NCBI GenBank assembly: GCA_041168165.1 | Contig: JBEELK010000113.1 | Location: 1-19,533, forward strand | Length of the DNA stretch: 19,533 nucleotides | Direction: 5' to 3' | DNA from: SXPK01 sp041168165 | Lineage (GTDB): Bacteria > Planctomycetota > UBA1135 > UBA2386 | Shown: in pieces, positions 7,958 to 14,170 of the stretch | Layout: each line of letters begins with the position of its first letter | Position numbering within the stretch: the stretch's first letter is position 1 | The notes under the pieces: generated by a model | Database searches by the model: none | Told to the model about the DNA's origin: nothing | What the model saw: only the letters and a program-made list of their open reading frames with translations | Made by a program: the position numbers and the translations under genes

Positions 7958-9064
7958 ATGCGAAGCCCAGCCAACCGCCTGCTTCCCAAACTCGTCGCGA
8001 TCCTCTCGTTCCTCGCAGCATGCGCAGCACCGCCCGCGACGGCTCCGGTCGCCGGCAGCCAGGGGCGCTTGCTTGTGATCGGCGGCGCGCTGTCGAAGCA
8101 GAACGATGACGTGTACAGCCGATTGCTCAAGCTCGCGATGACGCCGAGCGGGGTGCGGCTCGTCATCGCGACGGCGGCGAGCGGCGACGAGAAGGGCGCT
8201 GCAGAGTCGCTGCAGAAGAACGTGCTCGCGCGCTCGCCACTTGCGCACATCGACGTGATCTCGCGCGACACCAGCACGGATGCGACCGTCGCTGCGATTC
8301 GTTCGTCGAACGCGATGTTCTTCACGGGCGGCGACCAGAAGCGCATCACGGATCGCTATCGGCCCGAGGATCGTGACACTCCGGAGTGGATTGAGATGAA
8401 GCAACTGCTCGCGCGCGGCGGCGTGATCGCCGGCAACAGCGCGGGCGATGCGATGATGGGGGACGTGATGTTCTTCACAGGTCGCAGCGCGCAGGCGCTC
8501 GGCATTCCGCGGCAAGACCTCGATCCCGAGGACGAACTCGCCAACCGCACCGGGCCGCAGATCGGCAACGGCATGCGCCTCGTGTCGTGGATCCTCACGG
8601 ACTCGCACTTCTGGGAGCGCGATCGCGTGGGGCGCCTCGTCGCAGCGCTGGAGCAGTCGGGGCAGCGGCTTGGCATCGGTGTCGGCGAGAACGCGGCGGT
8701 TGAATTCGACCTCGCAACCGGCGACTGCATTGGCATCAGCGAGAATCCCTCGTTGCTCGTCGATGCGGGCTCACTCGTGCGCGATGGAGTTGCGCGTCGC
8801 AACTGCCGAGCACTCGTCGTGAAGAAGGGCGCGCGTGTGCGTCCCGTCGAATGGAGCCGTTCGTTGCCTCCGCCGTCGCAGCGGCCAGCAGGCCAATCCC
8901 AGGCGATCTCGGTTGGCGACGACGACAAGCTCGCGACGCAGCGCCTATTCGAGGCAGCTGAGGCGACGGTTGGCGGGACCACGCGTCTTCGGCTCGATGG
9001 ATGGTCGCTCGTCGCGTGGCGCGATGGGGACGTCGTCACGTTCGACGTCGAAGTCGGGCAGTGA
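7958..9064 (+). CDS. Cyanophycinase-family (peptidase S51) lipoprotein
   Basis: A 368-residue protein. The signal peptide ends L-A-A-C (Cys22), a textbook lipobox, so it is probably anchored outside the cytoplasm. The peptidase S51 core is recognisable: L-L-V-I-G-G-A (39-44), F-F-T-G-G-D-Q (121-127), the nucleophile elbow G-V-I-A-G-N-S-A-G-D with Ser161, and T-D-S-H-F-W-E-R-D-R-V-G-R-L (214-227). G-I-G-V-G-E-N-A-A-V at 239-248 also fits. Family members cleave beta-Asp-Arg dipeptides from cyanophycin or alpha-aspartyl dipeptides. The length and R-x-R-x-x-R-L motif favour the cyanophycinase branch. ATG at 7958 is chosen because it starts the signal peptide, and the longer frame upstream is Arg-rich and non-conserved. 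A C-terminal extension (about 310-368) follows the core. It ends nine bases from the convergent PLP-enzyme gene. No cyanophycin synthetase is visible here. Confidence 0.88.
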   Translation: MRSPANRLLPKLVAILSFLAACAAPPATAPVAGSQGRLLVIGGALSKQNDDVYSRLLKLAMTPSGVRLVIATAASGDEKGAAESLQKNVLARSPLAHIDVISRDTSTDATVAAIRSSNAMFFTGGDQKRITDRYRPEDRDTPEWIEMKQLLARGGVIAGNSAGDAMMGDVMFFTGRSAQALGIPRQDLDPEDELANRTGPQIGNGMRLVSWILTDSHFWERDRVGRLVAALEQSGQRLGIGVGENAAVEFDLATGDCIGISENPSLLVDAGSLVRDGVARRNCRALVVKKGARVRPVEWSRSLPPPSQRPAGQSQAISVGDDDKLATQRLFEAAEATVGGTTRLRLDGWSLVAWRDGDVVTFDVEVGQ

Positions 9065-9073
9065 CGCAGAGGT

Positions 9074-10012
9074 TCAGTCCGCCCAGGCCTGCATCCACGG
9101 CTTGCTGCGGTAGCGATCCCACGCGTCACACAGCACGGTGACCACGGGGCCGCACAAGCCGCCGCGCTGCGCCACCGCGACCGCCGCGGCGACGTTGGCG
9201 CCAGCCGATCCGCCGACCAGCATGCCCTCTTCTCGCACCAGCCGTTTTGCCATCGCGAAGCTGTCCGCATCCGAGACTCGCACGGCGCTGTCGATTGCAT
9301 TGCGATCCAGGTTGGCGGGCGGCGCGCTCGCGCCGATGCCCTCAAGCGCGTAGGCCGCGTCCGCGCCAGGCGTGCCGGTTGCGACCCAATCCGCGAGACC
9401 GGAGCCGATCGGATCGGCGAGCACGATTTGCACGCGTGGATCCGCCGTCTTCAGCGTGCGCCCGACTCCCGTCAACGTGCCGCCGGTGCCAGCGCCCGCG
9501 ACGAATGCGCCAATCGGGCCGCCGACTTGTCGCAGGATCTCGGGTCCCGTGGTTCGTTCGTGGACGCGGATGTTGGCGGGGTTGGCGAACTGGTCCGCAA
9601 GCAACCATCCATGCTCTGCCGCCATCGCGCGCGCCACGTTCTGGAAGTTCTTTGGGCTCGCGAGCGGCGCGTTCTCCGTGATCACGACGCGCGCGCCGAG
9701 CGATGACAGCGCGACGCGCTTGTCGATCGACATCTTCTCCGGCATCACGCACACGAGTTGATAGCCACGCACGGCCGCGACGATCGCGAGGCCAACTCCC
9801 GTGTTGCCCGCGGTCGCTTCGATGATCGTCTGACCCGCTCGCAGCGCGCCGCGCGCTTCTGCATCCTCGACGATGGCGAGCGCGATGCGATCCTTGATCG
9901 AGCCGCCGGGGTTCAGGTGCTCGCACTTCCCCAAGATCGGGACCGGCAAGCCGCGGCTGATGCTCTTCAACTCGACGAGCGGCGTGTTGCCGATGTGCGC
10001 GAGGATGCTCAT
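9074..10012 (-). CDS. Cystathionine beta-synthase-type / cysteine synthase-family PLP enzyme
   Basis: A 312-residue fold-type II PLP enzyme of sulfur amino acid metabolism, cytosolic. The PLP lysine is Lys40 in N-P-G-G-S-I-K-D-R. The substrate-carboxylate loop reads T-A-G-N-T-G, with Ala in place of the usual Ser. The phosphate loop is G-T-G-G-T-L-T-G, and G-G-S-A-G-A precedes the C-terminus. Three features favour the cystathionine beta-synthase branch over O-acetylserine sulfhydrylase: L-A-D-P-I-G-S where CysK has V-E-P, L-E-G-I-G, and V-R-E-E-G-M-L-V-G-G. It has only the catalytic domain and no C-terminal CBS-pair regulatory domain. ATG at 10012 is preferred, since the family begins a few residues before I-G-N-T-P-L. 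No strong ribosome binding site is visible. No partner gene (such as cystathionine gamma-lyase) is in the window. Confidence 0.88.
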   Translation of the reverse strand: MSILAHIGNTPLVELKSISRGLPVPILGKCEHLNPGGSIKDRIALAIVEDAEARGALRAGQTIIEATAGNTGVGLAIVAAVRGYQLVCVMPEKMSIDKRVALSSLGARVVITENAPLASPKNFQNVARAMAAEHGWLLADQFANPANIRVHERTTGPEILRQVGGPIGAFVAGAGTGGTLTGVGRTLKTADPRVQIVLADPIGSGLADWVATGTPGADAAYALEGIGASAPPANLDRNAIDSAVRVSDADSFAMAKRLVREEGMLVGGSAGANVAAAVAVAQRGGLCGPVVTVLCDAWDRYRSKPWMQAWAD

Positions 10013-10069
10013 GCGATCGCAGAGCAGAGCAAAGCAGGCGGGATCTCGCAGCGACCTGCCCAGAAACAC

Positions 10070-10109
10070 AGCGAGGCTGCCGACCGCGGTTGCGATCGGC
10101 AGCCCCGCT
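10070..10109 (-). terminator. Strong 18-bp hairpin ending the secreted-protein unit
   Basis: On the plus strand the arms pair as AGCG / GGCTGCCGA / CGC around a GGTT loop, with two A-C mismatches. Read as minus-strand RNA, both mismatches become G-U wobbles, giving an uninterrupted 18-bp stem with an AACC tetraloop. It begins 17 bases past the stop of the minus-strand gene ending at 10127 and is followed by GTGTTTCT, a weak U-rich tail. The wobble asymmetry points to function in the minus-strand transcript. It sits between that gene and the PLP-enzyme start at 10012, so read-through control is also possible. Confidence 0.65.
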
Positions 10110-10126
10110 AGGGGATCACGCGAGCA

Positions 10127-11137
10127 TCACTGGAAGCGGATCTCGTGAGCGTCGGACGCAGCGAAGATGCCGTTTGCAGCCAACGGGCTGATGCTGATCG
10201 CTTGCGCCATCAGGCTCACGCCGGGAAGGCCCGCGGGCGCGGCGAAGTAGTTCGACGTGCCGTTCGGGCCGATCAACGGCGCGCCCAGCGGCGTCAGGTT
10301 GCCAGCCATGATGAAGTAGGTGCCGAGGTCGACCCAAATGTCGAGGAACGGCAGCTGCGGCGTGGGAGGCGTGCCCGTCGCGAAGATGCTGCCGAGCAGG
10401 TAGTACCACTGCAGCGTGTAGGTGTTGTTCGGCGACGTCACCTTGAACTCGATCAGCTGGCCGGCCTGCGCCGTCTTGATGTCTTGGCCAACGCCGAAGG
10501 TCGGCGAGGCGAAGTTGAGGCCCGTGCCGAGACGGATGTCTTCGTTGGTGCCCGGGTAGGTCGGCGTGGTCGGGGGCGTCGTGAACTCGACGTCATCGAA
10601 TTGAGCCGCACCGCCCACGTTGCCTGGCTGCAGGTAGAGCAGCAGTGCTTGCACGCTCGTCGTGCCGACCGGCGCCGTGCCGGTGACCGCTGGGTTGTCG
10701 ATCCACTGATCCGTCACCGAGTTGCCGTCGAGGACGATGCGCTCCGCATTGCCGATCTCGTTGCCGCCCGCGTTGAAGAACGCGATCTTCATGACGGCCC
10801 AGTTGTTGTTCGGCAGGCCGGTGCCGAGCATCGGGTCGCCGCTGAAGTGGCGCGTCCAGCAATCCAGCGTGAACTGCTGGCCGGGGACCGCGGGGAACGC
10901 CTGGAAGACGCCGCTCACATTGAAGCCACCGCTGAAGTTGCCAAACATCTTGCAGAGGAAGGCGCCGTTGCGCGGGCTGACCGCAGGCGGGTTGATGGGC
11001 TCAGCGTACGAGTTGCCGAACGCGCCCCAGCCAACGAGGCCGCTTTCGAAGCCCGGGTTGGCCAGCAGGTTTTGCGCCATGCCGACGGGCGCGAGCGCTG
11101 CGAGGCACAGCGCGGACAGCACATGAGAGATCTTCAT
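10127..11137 (-). CDS. Secreted protein, jelly-roll binding-like domain plus planctomycete-type C-terminal domain (paralogue B)
   Basis: A 336-residue secreted protein with a clear signal peptide (M-K-I-S-H-V-L-S-A-L through G-M-A-Q, cleavage before Asn23). Residues 23 to about 185 begin N-L-L-A-N-P-G-F-E-S and contain W-x-x-F, D-C-W-T-R-H-F and A-A-Q-F-D-D-V-E-F. This order is typical of galactose-binding-like carbohydrate-binding modules (CBM4/9 style). Residues about 193-336 form a second domain ending S-D-A-H-E-I-R-F-Q. It is a full-length paralogue of the protein at 12841-13863, with the same domain order and nearly the same last nine residues. ATG at 11137 is supported by GGAAG six bases upstream and by the signal peptide. 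It is the third gene of the minus-strand unit, 88 bases after the GH16-like gene. Ligand binding is inferred, and no catalytic motif is seen. Confidence 0.82.
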   Translation of the reverse strand: MKISHVLSALCLAALAPVGMAQNLLANPGFESGLVGWGAFGNSYAEPINPPAVSPRNGAFLCKMFGNFSGGFNVSGVFQAFPAVPGQQFTLDCWTRHFSGDPMLGTGLPNNNWAVMKIAFFNAGGNEIGNAERIVLDGNSVTDQWIDNPAVTGTAPVGTTSVQALLLYLQPGNVGGAAQFDDVEFTTPPTTPTYPGTNEDIRLGTGLNFASPTFGVGQDIKTAQAGQLIEFKVTSPNNTYTLQWYYLLGSIFATGTPPTPQLPFLDIWVDLGTYFIMAGNLTPLGAPLIGPNGTSNYFAAPAGLPGVSLMAQAISISPLAANGIFAASDAHEIRFQ

Positions 11138-11187
11138 CGGGTTCTTCCGTCTTGGTTGCAGGGGGGATGCAGGAGGGATTCGGGTTG

Positions 11188-11216
11188 CGCGCGTCGGAGC
11201 GAGTCCGCTGCGCGCG
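11188..11216 (-). terminator. GC-rich hairpin between GH16-like gene and paralogue B
   Basis: CGCGCG (11188-11193) pairs with CGCGCG (11211-11216), and CGGA (11195-11198) with TCCG (11204-11207), around a 5-base loop. It begins nine bases after the stop of the GH16-like gene. There is no T-tract, so it may reduce read-through or mark an RNA processing point rather than fully terminate. Confidence 0.35.
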
Positions 11217-11225
11217 TTGGTTCGT

Positions 11226-12809
11226 TCAAGGTTGGATGCAGAGTTCGAATGCGTCGGCGAGGCCAAACGTCTGCGGGCCGACGGGATCGATCAGCATCCC
11301 TTGTGCGTTGACGCACTGACCGACGAGGCCAGGGTTGTTCGGGATCGAAAGCTGGAACGGAGCGGGGACGCCTGGGCCGGTCCAAAGACCGCCGAGGATG
11401 CCAACCGGGTTCGTGTTGGGATCGACGAGCAGTTCGCCGACCGTCGTCTGCATGCCGAAGCCGACCTGCAGCAATCCGCACGGGAAGCGCGCGGTGCGCG
11501 TGCCGAGCAGCAGTGCGGAGATGGATCCAGGCGTCTGCGACCCGACGGGATTGTCAAAGCCCAGCGTTACCGACGAGCCGAGGCGCGGCGCGCCGCTCAG
11601 CAGGCGCGCGCTGCCGGCGGGATTGACGCCGCAGCCGCCGAGGAATGCGCCGACCGCGGTCGAGTAGCGGAAGTCGCTGATGATGATCTCGACTGCCTGT
11701 CCGTTGCTCGGACCCGTGCCTTGGTTGGCCCACAGGTTGAAGCGGAATCGCTGGCGACCTGCCGGCGGAACGCGGCGGCCCGAGGCGGGCGCGTGGACAT
11801 ACGTGCTTGCGTGGATCGGGGTGACGTTTGCGAGCGAGCCTGGCGAGACTTTGCCTGCGACGGCGCCATACGAGATGCGGTCTGCAGACCACGAGAACCA
11901 ACGCGTCAACGTCGGCAGTGGCGTCAGCACCGGCGTCGTGTAACGGATCAGGTTGCCGGCGTTCTGGAACGGCTGCACGACGACTTGCGAGCTCGTCGGA
12001 TCGTTCGCGTTGCCCCAGCGGCTGTCTTCGAAGTCGATCTCGCGATTGGGCCACGCCGGAATCGTCGCATCGTCGCAGTGGGGGTCCCACGTGAACGCGC
12101 CGAAGACGACGTTGGGATCGAGGAATCCGACCTGCGACTCAGTCGTGAACCAGTAGGTGCCGTAGCCGAGGTCATCCATCAGCACGACTTCGGACGACAT
12201 CCACTGGCCGTTGCGCTGCACGAGCTTCAAGTGCAGGCGGCGTTGCGCGTCGACGAAGACGTCTGCCACTTCATCCGTGAATCGATTGGGCCCTGGGCCG
12301 ACTGGCGTCGGCGCTTCCTTGATGGCCCAAGTGCGGCCCGCGAACTGAATCGTGCGGCCAGGGCGGTCGACGTAGTCGCGCGCAATCGCTTGCAGGCCAG
12401 ACGGGATGCTGCACGTGCCCGAGGCAAGTGGGGCCGTCGTGTTCGATGGGATCAGCGCCGCGCAGAAGATCGACGCGCGGTCATCGAGGCAGCAGGTGTA
12501 GACGTTGGCCGAGAACGTGCCGTTCGCCTGAATCGGAACCGAAGTGGAGGCAGCGCTCGGCTTGCTCCACCAGCCCGCGCCATCGATGTAGATGTAGACC
12601 GCAACGCGGTGGGTCGCGGGATTGACGCCCGTGACCACGCCCGTCATCGAGCCCGCGGTTCGCCACGCAGGGACGGAGGTGATGTCGATCTGCTGTGCTA
12701 CGGACTCGTCGCACGCAACCAGCGCGCACATCGCCGACACGAAGAAGCCGATCGGGCGCGGTTGCGCGCGATGGCTGGTCTTGGTCTCGATGGCGAGTGC
12801 AGCGCTCAT
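11226..12809 (-). CDS. Secreted GH16-like (concanavalin-type) protein with planctomycete-type C-terminal domain
   Basis: A 527-residue exported protein. The signal peptide's hydrophobic core is F-F-V-S-A-M-C-A-L-V-A, with either cleavage near V-A-Q (residue 39) or a possible lipobox L-V-A-C (Cys33). Residues about 45-125 form a beta-rich domain (G-V-N-P-A-T-H-R-V-A-V-Y-I-Y-I-D-G) of a kind I associate with GH16-like proteins. Residues about 145-385 look like a GH16 lectin-fold domain. R-E-I-D-F-E-D (256-262) gives the E-x-D-x-E triad (E257, D259, E261) of the no-bulge type, as in xyloglucan endotransglycosylases and kappa-carrageenases, followed by S-R-W-G and V-V-V-Q-P-F. Residues about 395-527 are a C-terminal domain related to those of both neighbours, ending A-D-A-F-E-L-C-I-Q-P. 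It sits 31 bases after the upstream gene. It may be catalytic or binding-only. Confidence 0.8.
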   Translation of the reverse strand: MSAALAIETKTSHRAQPRPIGFFVSAMCALVACDESVAQQIDITSVPAWRTAGSMTGVVTGVNPATHRVAVYIYIDGAGWWSKPSAASTSVPIQANGTFSANVYTCCLDDRASIFCAALIPSNTTAPLASGTCSIPSGLQAIARDYVDRPGRTIQFAGRTWAIKEAPTPVGPGPNRFTDEVADVFVDAQRRLHLKLVQRNGQWMSSEVVLMDDLGYGTYWFTTESQVGFLDPNVVFGAFTWDPHCDDATIPAWPNREIDFEDSRWGNANDPTSSQVVVQPFQNAGNLIRYTTPVLTPLPTLTRWFSWSADRISYGAVAGKVSPGSLANVTPIHASTYVHAPASGRRVPPAGRQRFRFNLWANQGTGPSNGQAVEIIISDFRYSTAVGAFLGGCGVNPAGSARLLSGAPRLGSSVTLGFDNPVGSQTPGSISALLLGTRTARFPCGLLQVGFGMQTTVGELLVDPNTNPVGILGGLWTGPGVPAPFQLSIPNNPGLVGQCVNAQGMLIDPVGPQTFGLADAFELCIQP

Positions 12810-12840
12810 GCTTCTCGTGGTTGCGTGGAGCTCTGCGCGA

Positions 12841-13863
12841 TTACTGGAACCGGATCTCGTGCGCGTCGGTCGCTGCGTAGACCGTGTTGTTGGCGTTGAG
12901 GCTGATGCAGACTGCCTGCACCATCAGGCTCGTGCCCGCCAAGCCGACCGGGGCGCGGAAGAACGACGACGAACCGCCATTGGGATAGATCAGCGGTTGG
13001 CCAACGATCGGGCGCGGCGAGCCATCGACGAGAAGGAAGTGCGTCGGAATGTCCGCCCAGATGAACGGCAACTGCTGCTGCGTCAGCGGCGAGCCGGTCG
13101 AGAACAAGTCGCCGATCAGGTAGTAGCCCTGGGTGTTGAACAGGCCGCCTGGCGACGACACGTTGAACTGCAGGATGCTGCCGCCCGGGGCCGTCTTGAT
13201 GTCGTTGCCAGGGCCCGTCGTCGGCGTAACGCCGCCGACCGCGCTCGACAGCACGATGTCTTCTGCCGAGCCGGGGTAGGTGCCTTGGATGCCGTTCTGC
13301 AGCGTCAGCACTGCGTCGTCATACATCGCAGCGCCAGTGCCAACCGTCGGCTGGATGAACAGCAAGAGCGCCTGCACCGTCGCGGTGCCCGCGGGGGCCG
13401 TCGCGGCGATCGGCGCGTTGTCGATCCACGTGTTGGTCGGGAACGTGCCGTCGAGGATGCGACGATCTGCGCCCGAGATCTCTGCGCCGGTGACGTCAAA
13501 GAACGCGATGCGCATCACCGCGATGTTGTCATTGGGGCCGCCGCTGCCGGCGAGCGGATCGAACGCGAAGTGCCGCGACCAGCAGTCGAGTTGGTAGATC
13601 TGGCCCTGCGTCGCCGGGAACGTCTGGAACGCGCCCGTCACGTTGAAGCCGCCGAGGAACTGGCCATACATCTTCAGCACGCGCGTGCCGGTGCGCGGCG
13701 CGACGGCGGGCGGGTTGGCCGCCTCGGAGAAGACGTTCGGGCCGAACGTCGTCCAGCCAGTGAGACCGGTCTCGAAGCTCGGGTTGGCCAAGAGGTTTTG
13801 CGCGGAGCCCGCCGAGGCGAGGAGCGCGGTGCAGAGGAGGGCCGACAGGGTGCGGATCGTCAT
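12841..13863 (-). CDS. Secreted protein, jelly-roll binding-like domain plus planctomycete-type C-terminal domain (paralogue A)
   Basis: A 340-residue secreted protein. The signal peptide is M-T-I-R-T-L-S-A-L-L through S-A-G-S-A-Q, with cleavage before Asn23. The N-terminal domain (23 to about 190) begins N-L-L-A-N-P-S-F-E-T and carries D-C-W-S-R-H-F and the calcium-site-like Y-D-D-A-V-L-T, as in galactose-binding-like carbohydrate-binding modules. The C-terminal domain (about 195-340) starts T-Y-P-G-S-A-E-D-I and ends T-D-A-H-E-I-R-F-Q. It is paralogous along its whole length to the protein at 10127-11137. It is the first gene of the minus-strand unit, reading away from the ROK regulator. 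A G8 tract (13872-13879, C8 in the mRNA) lies just ahead of the GGAA before the start. Function is probably extracellular glycan binding, by inference from fold and the GH16-like neighbour. Confidence 0.82.
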   Translation of the reverse strand: MTIRTLSALLCTALLASAGSAQNLLANPSFETGLTGWTTFGPNVFSEAANPPAVAPRTGTRVLKMYGQFLGGFNVTGAFQTFPATQGQIYQLDCWSRHFAFDPLAGSGGPNDNIAVMRIAFFDVTGAEISGADRRILDGTFPTNTWIDNAPIAATAPAGTATVQALLLFIQPTVGTGAAMYDDAVLTLQNGIQGTYPGSAEDIVLSSAVGGVTPTTGPGNDIKTAPGGSILQFNVSSPGGLFNTQGYYLIGDLFSTGSPLTQQQLPFIWADIPTHFLLVDGSPRPIVGQPLIYPNGGSSSFFRAPVGLAGTSLMVQAVCISLNANNTVYAATDAHEIRFQ

Positions 13864-13928
13864 GGGATTCCGGGGGGGGCGGAGGAGCGAAACCGTAGGG
13901 GCTTTTGCTTCGCTGGGATGCTTCGTTC

Positions 13929-13955
13929 GGATGCGAAACTAACTATGTCGCATCC
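13929..13955 (-). promoter_or_regulatory. Operator-like perfect dyad upstream of secreted-protein unit
   Basis: GGATGCGA (13929-13936) and TCGCATCC (13948-13955) are perfect inverted repeats separated by 11 bases. That size fits a dimeric helix-turn-helix repressor. It lies 66-92 bases ahead of the ATG at 13863. It starts five bases downstream, in the minus direction, of TTGACC (13965-13960), a good -35 match. A bound protein would therefore cover the expected -10 region. The divergent ROK regulator is the obvious candidate. No convincing -10 hexamer was found. Confidence 0.5.
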
Positions 13956-14040
13956 ATCGGGTCAAGGGGGTGCAGGCCTAGTCGACACCAGGAAGCGCGG
14001 GGTGGTTGCGAATTTCGGTGCTCCGACATCTGGCTGCCGC

Positions 14041-14069
14041 TTGCATATCCGTAGGAATCTCCCTATTTT
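14041..14069 (+). promoter_or_regulatory. Sigma-70-like promoter for the ROK-MFS-GH16 unit
   Basis: TTGCAT (14041-14046) and TATTTT (14064-14069) are separated by exactly 17 bases. They lie in the most AT-rich stretch of the window, about 100 bases before the ROK start. The hexamers match the consensus at three and four of six positions, so support rests on spacing and local composition. The expected transcript start is near 14076. Confidence 0.35.
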
Positions 14070-14146
14070 ATGTAACATTGCCCGGCCATGACCTCGCGTC
14101 TCGACAGGGCTTTGGCGGCCGTAACACGTTGGTGGCAACGGCCCTA

Positions 14147-14169
14147 GTTTGTTCGGAAGTCAAACGAAC
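14147..14169 (+). promoter_or_regulatory. Overlapping inverted repeats just before the ROK start codon
   Basis: GTTTG (14147-14151) pairs with CAAAC (14161-14165), and GTTCG (14151-14155) with CGAAC (14165-14169). Each pair is separated by nine bases, so two offset dyads share the same stretch. They end two bases before the ATG at 14171, a position suited to an autoregulatory operator or to blocking ribosome access. The inner 15 bases match 13925-13939 at 12 positions. Confidence 0.45.
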
Positions 14170-14170
14170 G

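Larger units (their letters stand above)
13864..14170. promoter_or_regulatory. Divergent control region between secreted-protein unit and ROK unit
   Basis: This is the only non-coding stretch over 300 bases. It is locally less GC-rich, especially 14030-14090. It holds a G8 tract in the minus-strand leader (13872-13879), a perfect 8-bp dyad (13929-13955), a TTGACC hexamer on the minus strand (13965-13960), a sigma-70-like promoter for the ROK unit (14041-14069), and nested inverted repeats just before the ROK start (14147-14169). GTTCGGA-N4-AAAC occurs twice, at 13925-13939 and 14151-14165. No RNA gene or riboswitch was recognised in it. Confidence 0.6.

Noticed and set aside
11217..12899. Plus-strand open frame of about 560 codons opposite the GH16-like gene
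   Set aside because: Highly Arg-rich and without hydrophobic or domain pattern. The minus-strand reading has a signal peptide, recognisable domains and a natural C-terminus.
14006..14170. Upstream in-frame extension of the ROK regulator
   Set aside because: It crosses the promoter-like and operator-like elements and has no similarity to the family N-terminus.
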